From positions 1 to 18,221 of the forward strand of contig CAZFQG010000128.1 of NCBI GenBank assembly GCA_964520785.1: a stretch of 18,221 bases of DNA, in the 5' to 3' direction. Shown here piece after piece: positions 14,355 to 18,221 of this stretch. The notes beneath the pieces are model-generated. The model saw nothing but the letters and a program-made list of their open reading frames with translations, ran no database searches and was not told the DNA's origin. The position numbers were made by a program, and so were the translations under genes. Every line of letters starts with the position of its first letter. Positions within the stretch are counted from its first letter, which is position 1. The stretch is from CAZFQG01 sp964520785 (GTDB taxonomy: Bacteria > Planctomycetota > Planctomycetia > Pirellulales > Thermoguttaceae).

Positions 14355-17300
14355 TTAGGGTTCCTCTTGTTTCAGTGTCACCGGACCGATCAATCCAGAC
14401 GGCAGCAGAGGCGAATCGGCCTTGTAGGGATTGAAGGTCGTCCATGTGACGCGCTCGTTCTCCGGAACGTCCTGATCGCCGATCAGGCGGTTGGGCCAGA
14501 GGTTCGCCACCTCGATCTCCAACTGGTTTCCGCGAGCTATCACCGCGTCCGTCACTTCCACCCGCCACGGGGCGCACCAGACGACCCCCAGGTCTCGTCC
14601 GTTGAGCCGCACCCGCGCGAGATTGTGGACCGTGCCCAAGTCGAGCACGACCCGGCCGTCCGCGGCCGCCGGCGCATCGAACGTCTTACGATACGTAGCG
14701 ATGCCGGAGTAATGCCGGATTCCCGGCTCGCTTCTCGCCGTCCAATCGTCAAGCATCTCGAAGGTCGCGCGCTGGGGTGCTCCCATCTTCGGATCGAACG
14801 ATACGTCCCAAGGCCCCTCGATGAGGCCGAGGGTTTTCCATTGCGGAAAATTCCTCTTGGCCGTCCCGCCCGGAGGCTCTTCTCCGGCTTCGCTCCGGAA
14901 GACCACGAAGTAGCTCTCATGCGGCTCGAACCGCAAAGGAACGGTCGTCCGGCCGTCCACCTCGCGGAAATCGGGCAGGTCGCGGGTCGTGGCGTCGACC
15001 GGATTCCACAACTCCGGCCGGCGCCCGGCGACGCGGAACGTGCAAGCCGCCTCGACCATCCGCGGCTGGCGGTTCGACACGAAATAGACGTCCGCCTCGT
15101 CGGTCCGGCGGTGCGTGTACCGGATCGGGCCGTCCGACTCGAAGTCGGGGGCGATCCCCATGTCGTGCAGAAGCCTCGCGGTCGCGTCGTAGGAGGGGTA
15201 CAAATCGGGGCAGGGATCGCTTTGGGGATTCAGCCTCCAAGGATCCATTCCCACGGGACCCAGGTCCTTGGCGGCGGTCCACGTACCGGTCGGGTTCGCG
15301 GCCGTCCGCCAGCCTTTCCCCACTGTTTCGGCCGTGTTCCATGTCGCGTCCGTAAAGAGTCTTTCTTCGGCGCCGTCTGCGTATGTCACGCGGAGGCACG
15401 CGATCAATCCGGCCGGATTCGCGCCCGGGCCGTCGTTCACGGCGCGGACGGCCACGATATTCTCGCCACGCCGCAGAACGTCAGCGACGTCGGCCGTCTC
15501 GACGCGATGGAAGTTGCTCCCGGTGAGGACCGGTTCGCCATTGATCCAGACTTCCATCGTGTTATCCACGGTGGCCTCGAGCCGGGCCGCTTCGATCTTA
15601 CGGTCCTCCGCGATCCGGAATGTCCGGCGGAAGTATCGCTCGCACGGCTCGGCGGACGCCGCCGCGTTCCCTTCCGGCGTCCAAATCCACCGCGCGCCTT
15701 CAATCGCGCGTGGGACGGGAGTTCCCGGTGGAGCGACAACCAGCTCGCCTCCCCAGACGATTCGTCCTCGGTCGAAACTACGTTCGACCCTCTCCACCGG
15801 AAACTTCCCTTGTCCCCACACGGCCGCGGCCAGCCCCGCCACGGCTTCATCACACCGCGGATAATCCACCAGACTGGGCGACTTCTTGGGCGGCGGGCCC
15901 ACGACCGTCGCGCCGGTTTCGACCAGCGACTTGACCTTCTCGAGTAATTCCGGCGTCATGGTCTCCACCGCCGGAAGGACCAGAATCGCGTACTCCGCCC
16001 CCCCTTGCATGACGATCCGGCCGTCCCGGACACTCGCCTTCTCCAGAAGGACGTTCGGCGAGCAGCCGTCGAAGTTGTATCCTTTGCGGTCTCTGAGGCT
16101 CCCGCGCCCTTCCGTCGCCGAGGAGGGTGGCCGGAATACGTGCGGCGCTCCCTCGGCAGCCAGATAGCAGATATCGGCCACCGCGCGGCCCTGCCGCAAA
16201 ACCGACTGGCATCGCGTGATATACGCATGATACGCGGCCGCCATCGGCCACCAGGTCTGGCCGCGGTCCCAGTGGACGCCGTAGGGGCCCATCGTCATGC
16301 CGGGCCGGCGGCCGTGCGGTTTGTGGGCGAACGTGTGATAGACGAAACGGTTGATCCCGTTGCAGAAGGCCCAATCCCCCTGGTTCTTCACCGCGCCGGG
16401 GTAGAGCTTCCACGCCTCGCTGCTATCGGCGGTAAACGCCTCCGCCGCGACGATCGGACGCCCCAGCGTATGCGCGATCGAAGTCGCCTCGAAGCAACTG
16501 TACGACGAGTCGAACCCGTGCCCTTCGCTCCAGAACTCGCACATCGGTACGTCCGCCACGCCCCCCAAATCCAAATCGGCGGCCGGGTTCATGTCATACG
16601 GCTCGATCGAAAGGCCGAAACCGTGTTCGTGGGCGAGTTCCTTCAGCCGACCCGCGTGGTTCTCCAGAACCAGTTCCTGCGCCGTCAACCGGACGTCCCA
16701 CAAGAACCGTTCGCTGATCTCCAAGCCGCCGACAACCCGCCCGGTGTACGTCGGGAGAAACACCAGGGGATCGTACCCGCGGCGGCGGTGGAATTCCTCG
16801 CGGAACCTGGGCGTCCAGTTCTGAGCACCCATTTCCCAACTGTCGATGTGAAGCATCGTCCACCCGACATCCTTCCAACGGTCTCCCACTTTCTCCAGCA
16901 GCTTCCCGACATACTCGCCGAAATGGGCGTCGAACGCGGCCGCGTCGAGTTTGTCGCATTCGAAGCCGAGCCCCGGCTGAGGCGCCGGCCGGGTCGTGGC
17001 TCCGGTGCTCCGTGCGCCGAACCGCATGATCGTCCACCGCCCGGGCGGGATGTCCCATTTCAACGTCCCATCCGATTCCAGCCGATCGCTCAGATCGACG
17101 ACTTTCCTCGGGTCGATCACCGTGCCGTCCGGAAGGGCTGGGTACTCGGCGAGACTGGGAAGATACGGCTTCACTCCCGGCTGGGATGAATATGGCGCGC
17201 GGTAGACGAGCGCCTTCTCGTCGACGTCAGCGATTCGCGTATCCCCGGCGGGAGTCGGAAAGGCGAGGACGCAAACGTCCCGGTAGAACTTCGCGTGTTG

Positions 17301-17825
17301 TCGGCGCATTTGTGGTGACATCGGCCCATACCCGAAGAACGGATCGTGGGGTGCCGGCTTCGGCAACGTGCCGTCGAATCTCTTCGGTCCTTCGACGTCG
17401 ACGGCCTCCCCCACGAGATGCTGCATCGACTGCTCCATCTTTACCCAGGGGCCACCGCTTCCCGCCCAGCCGGGCCCGGAGCCCAGGGTGATTTCGATAC
17501 CCAAGCGTTCGGCCTCCCTCACCGCATGCACGAACAGATCCTGCCATGCCTCGCTCAAGAAGTCGACCGTCCCTCGTGGAACGCCGACGTTGACCTCCAG
17601 AAAGACGAGATTGCCGATCCCCGCCTCCTTCATCGATTCCAGATCGTCGGTCATTCCCTCGGCGGTAAGGTTGCCGTCCATGAAGTACCAATAGACGCCC
17701 GGCCGGGCCTCCGGCGGCGGAGAGTGGAACGCCGATTCGAGCGGATCGGCCGCGGCGGTGCCGGAAAGGAACACGGCAACGAACAGGAAGAGTAAGTCCG
17801 AGAATGGCAATCGCGTTTGAATCAT
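14355..17825 (-). CDS. secreted GH106 alpha-L-rhamnosidase-like glycoside hydrolase
   Basis: The 1156-residue enzyme has a Sec signal peptide (cleavage likely after A26) and should remove alpha-L-rhamnose from plant or algal polysaccharides outside the cytoplasm. Family features are the opening PPPEARPGVYWYFMDGNLT, GIGNLVFLEVNVGVPRG, GSGPGWAGSGGPWV and, in the catalytic part, MLHIDSWEMGAQNWTPRF followed by EFHRRRGYDP. A middle galactose-binding-like insert (from about ARWIWTPEGN) and a C-terminal jelly-roll (LDLGTVHNLARVRLNGRDLG) follow. Length fits GH106 (about 1100). AGGAG at 17835-17831 lies 5 nt before the ATG, inside the regulator's last codons, and the ATG overlaps the regulator's TGA. 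Other linkages are possible, since GH106-like proteins are diverse. Confidence 0.9.
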   Translation of the reverse strand: MIQTRLPFSDLLFLFVAVFLSGTAAADPLESAFHSPPPEARPGVYWYFMDGNLTAEGMTDDLESMKEAGIGNLVFLEVNVGVPRGTVDFLSEAWQDLFVHAVREAERLGIEITLGSGPGWAGSGGPWVKMEQSMQHLVGEAVDVEGPKRFDGTLPKPAPHDPFFGYGPMSPQMRRQHAKFYRDVCVLAFPTPAGDTRIADVDEKALVYRAPYSSQPGVKPYLPSLAEYPALPDGTVIDPRKVVDLSDRLESDGTLKWDIPPGRWTIMRFGARSTGATTRPAPQPGLGFECDKLDAAAFDAHFGEYVGKLLEKVGDRWKDVGWTMLHIDSWEMGAQNWTPRFREEFHRRRGYDPLVFLPTYTGRVVGGLEISERFLWDVRLTAQELVLENHAGRLKELAHEHGFGLSIEPYDMNPAADLDLGGVADVPMCEFWSEGHGFDSSYSCFEATSIAHTLGRPIVAAEAFTADSSEAWKLYPGAVKNQGDWAFCNGINRFVYHTFAHKPHGRRPGMTMGPYGVHWDRGQTWWPMAAAYHAYITRCQSVLRQGRAVADICYLAAEGAPHVFRPPSSATEGRGSLRDRKGYNFDGCSPNVLLEKASVRDGRIVMQGGAEYAILVLPAVETMTPELLEKVKSLVETGATVVGPPPKKSPSLVDYPRCDEAVAGLAAAVWGQGKFPVERVERSFDRGRIVWGGELVVAPPGTPVPRAIEGARWIWTPEGNAAASAEPCERYFRRTFRIAEDRKIEAARLEATVDNTMEVWINGEPVLTGSNFHRVETADVADVLRRGENIVAVRAVNDGPGANPAGLIACLRVTYADGAEERLFTDATWNTAETVGKGWRTAANPTGTWTAAKDLGPVGMDPWRLNPQSDPCPDLYPSYDATARLLHDMGIAPDFESDGPIRYTHRRTDEADVYFVSNRQPRMVEAACTFRVAGRRPELWNPVDATTRDLPDFREVDGRTTVPLRFEPHESYFVVFRSEAGEEPPGGTAKRNFPQWKTLGLIEGPWDVSFDPKMGAPQRATFEMLDDWTARSEPGIRHYSGIATYRKTFDAPAAADGRVVLDLGTVHNLARVRLNGRDLGVVWCAPWRVEVTDAVIARGNQLEIEVANLWPNRLIGDQDVPENERVTWTTFNPYKADSPLLPSGLIGPVTLKQEEP

Positions 17826-18221
17826 GGTTGCTCCTGGTTCGGCAGGGCTCCCGCCGGCGCCCTTCGGGGATGGTCTTGGTGTGCCTTCCTTCGGAATTCC
17901 CTCGGCGACAGCCCCGTCTCCCGGCGAAACGCGCGACCCATGTTGTCGGCGCTTGGAAACCCGGCCATCGAGGCGACGGCGCGGATCGGCAGGTCCGTAT
18001 CGCGCAACAGCCGCGCCGCTCGCTCCACGCGGCAGCGGATGATCTCGTCCAATACGGTCCTACCGAGCCGGTCATGAAAACGCCGCTCCAGTGACCGCCG
18101 CGTGACCGGGAGCCGGTTGGCCAGTTCCGTCACGTTGATCGATTCCCCGCTTTCGCCCCAAATGATCCGCAGCGCCTCCGCCACCAGGCGGTCTTCCAGC
18201 GGCGAGACCTCGTGTGGCCCG
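17822..18221 (-). CDS. AraC-family (XylR-like) transcriptional regulator, C-terminal part
   Basis: Only the C-terminal 132 codons are in the window; the start lies beyond 18221. The visible part is an AraC DNA-binding domain with two helix-turn-helix motifs: VTELANRLPVTRRSLERRF and, after DEIIRCRVERAARLLRDTDL, IRAVASMAGFPSADNMGRAF followed by the usual ETGLSPREFRRK. The segment before it (EDRLVAEALRII) resembles the linker of XylR-type regulators, whose missing N-terminal domain is a LacI-like sugar-binding fold. Its TGA shares four bases (ATGA, 17822-17825) with the GH106 start, so it most likely controls that gene in response to rhamnose or a rhamnoside. Confidence 0.92.
   Translation of the reverse strand, partial: GPHEVSPLEDRLVAEALRIIWGESGESINVTELANRLPVTRRSLERRFHDRLGRTVLDEIIRCRVERAARLLRDTDLPIRAVASMAGFPSADNMGRAFRRETGLSPREFRRKAHQDHPRRAPAGALPNQEQP

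Noticed and set aside
14367..15947. Plus-strand open frame of 526 codons, and another at 16005-17189
   Set aside because: Both are antisense to the GH106 gene, which has clear family motifs throughout.
1..18221. CRISPR array, tRNA or rRNA genes, transposase or integrase genes
   Set aside because: No regularly spaced repeats, cloverleaf-like segments, rRNA signatures or recombinase motifs were found by reading both strands.

Overview
The window is about 18.2 kb of moderately GC-rich bacterial DNA. The gene content fits a free-living planctomycete or a near relative (PVC group, or Hydrogenedentota-like). It holds an orphan zinc-ribbon protein opening with a CxxC/CxxC module of the type common in Planctomycetota, a DUF6485-type cysteine-rich miniprotein, a Tat-exported NHL propeller, a UroD-like methyltransferase, and an AraC regulator next to a very large GH106 glycosidase. 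This lineage call is inference from gene content; no rRNA or tRNA is present to confirm it.

Layout: (1) 1-1.3 kb is decayed. A beta-carbonic anhydrase is interrupted by an in-frame TAG just before its zinc-binding CSDSR motif. Facing it on the minus strand is an N-terminally truncated fragment of a secreted-type protein. (2) 1.3-3.9 kb, plus strand: a zinc-ribbon protein with a candidate sigma70-like promoter, a BIME-like pair of REP hairpins, then a tight set of three genes (DUF6485 miniprotein, class I glutamine amidotransferase, YhhN/TMEM86-like membrane protein). (3) 4.0-9.3 kb, minus strand: a drug-efflux operon read TetR regulator, periplasmic adaptor lipoprotein, RND (HAE1-type) permease, with no outer-membrane channel gene. 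(4) 9.8-10.7 kb, minus strand: a six-bladed NHL propeller with a Tat signal. (5) 10.75-13.05 kb: mostly non-coding or decayed DNA with several gene remnants, plus an apparently intact pair of tiny overlapping genes (a LITAF-like membrane zinc ribbon and a two-helix membrane protein). (6) 13.05-18.2 kb, minus strand: a rhamnoside-utilisation cluster read AraC/XylR-like regulator (cut by the window edge), GH106 alpha-L-rhamnosidase-like enzyme, UroD-like methyltransferase, then a short GH78 alpha-L-rhamnosidase remnant that starts directly after the UroD stop codon.

Working picture: the AraC protein probably controls the secreted GH106 enzyme. Their genes overlap by four bases and the GH106 ribosome-binding site lies inside the regulator's end. 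The UroD-like gene follows 48-78 nt later, depending on its start. The efflux operon is probably controlled by its own TetR protein, and two small palindromes sit in the tetR promoter region. I found no clearly new defence, mobile or biosynthetic system. The points most worth a second look are the broken carbonic anhydrase, the REP pair, the GH78 remnant, the gene graveyard around 10.75-13.05 kb, and the two small-protein units.
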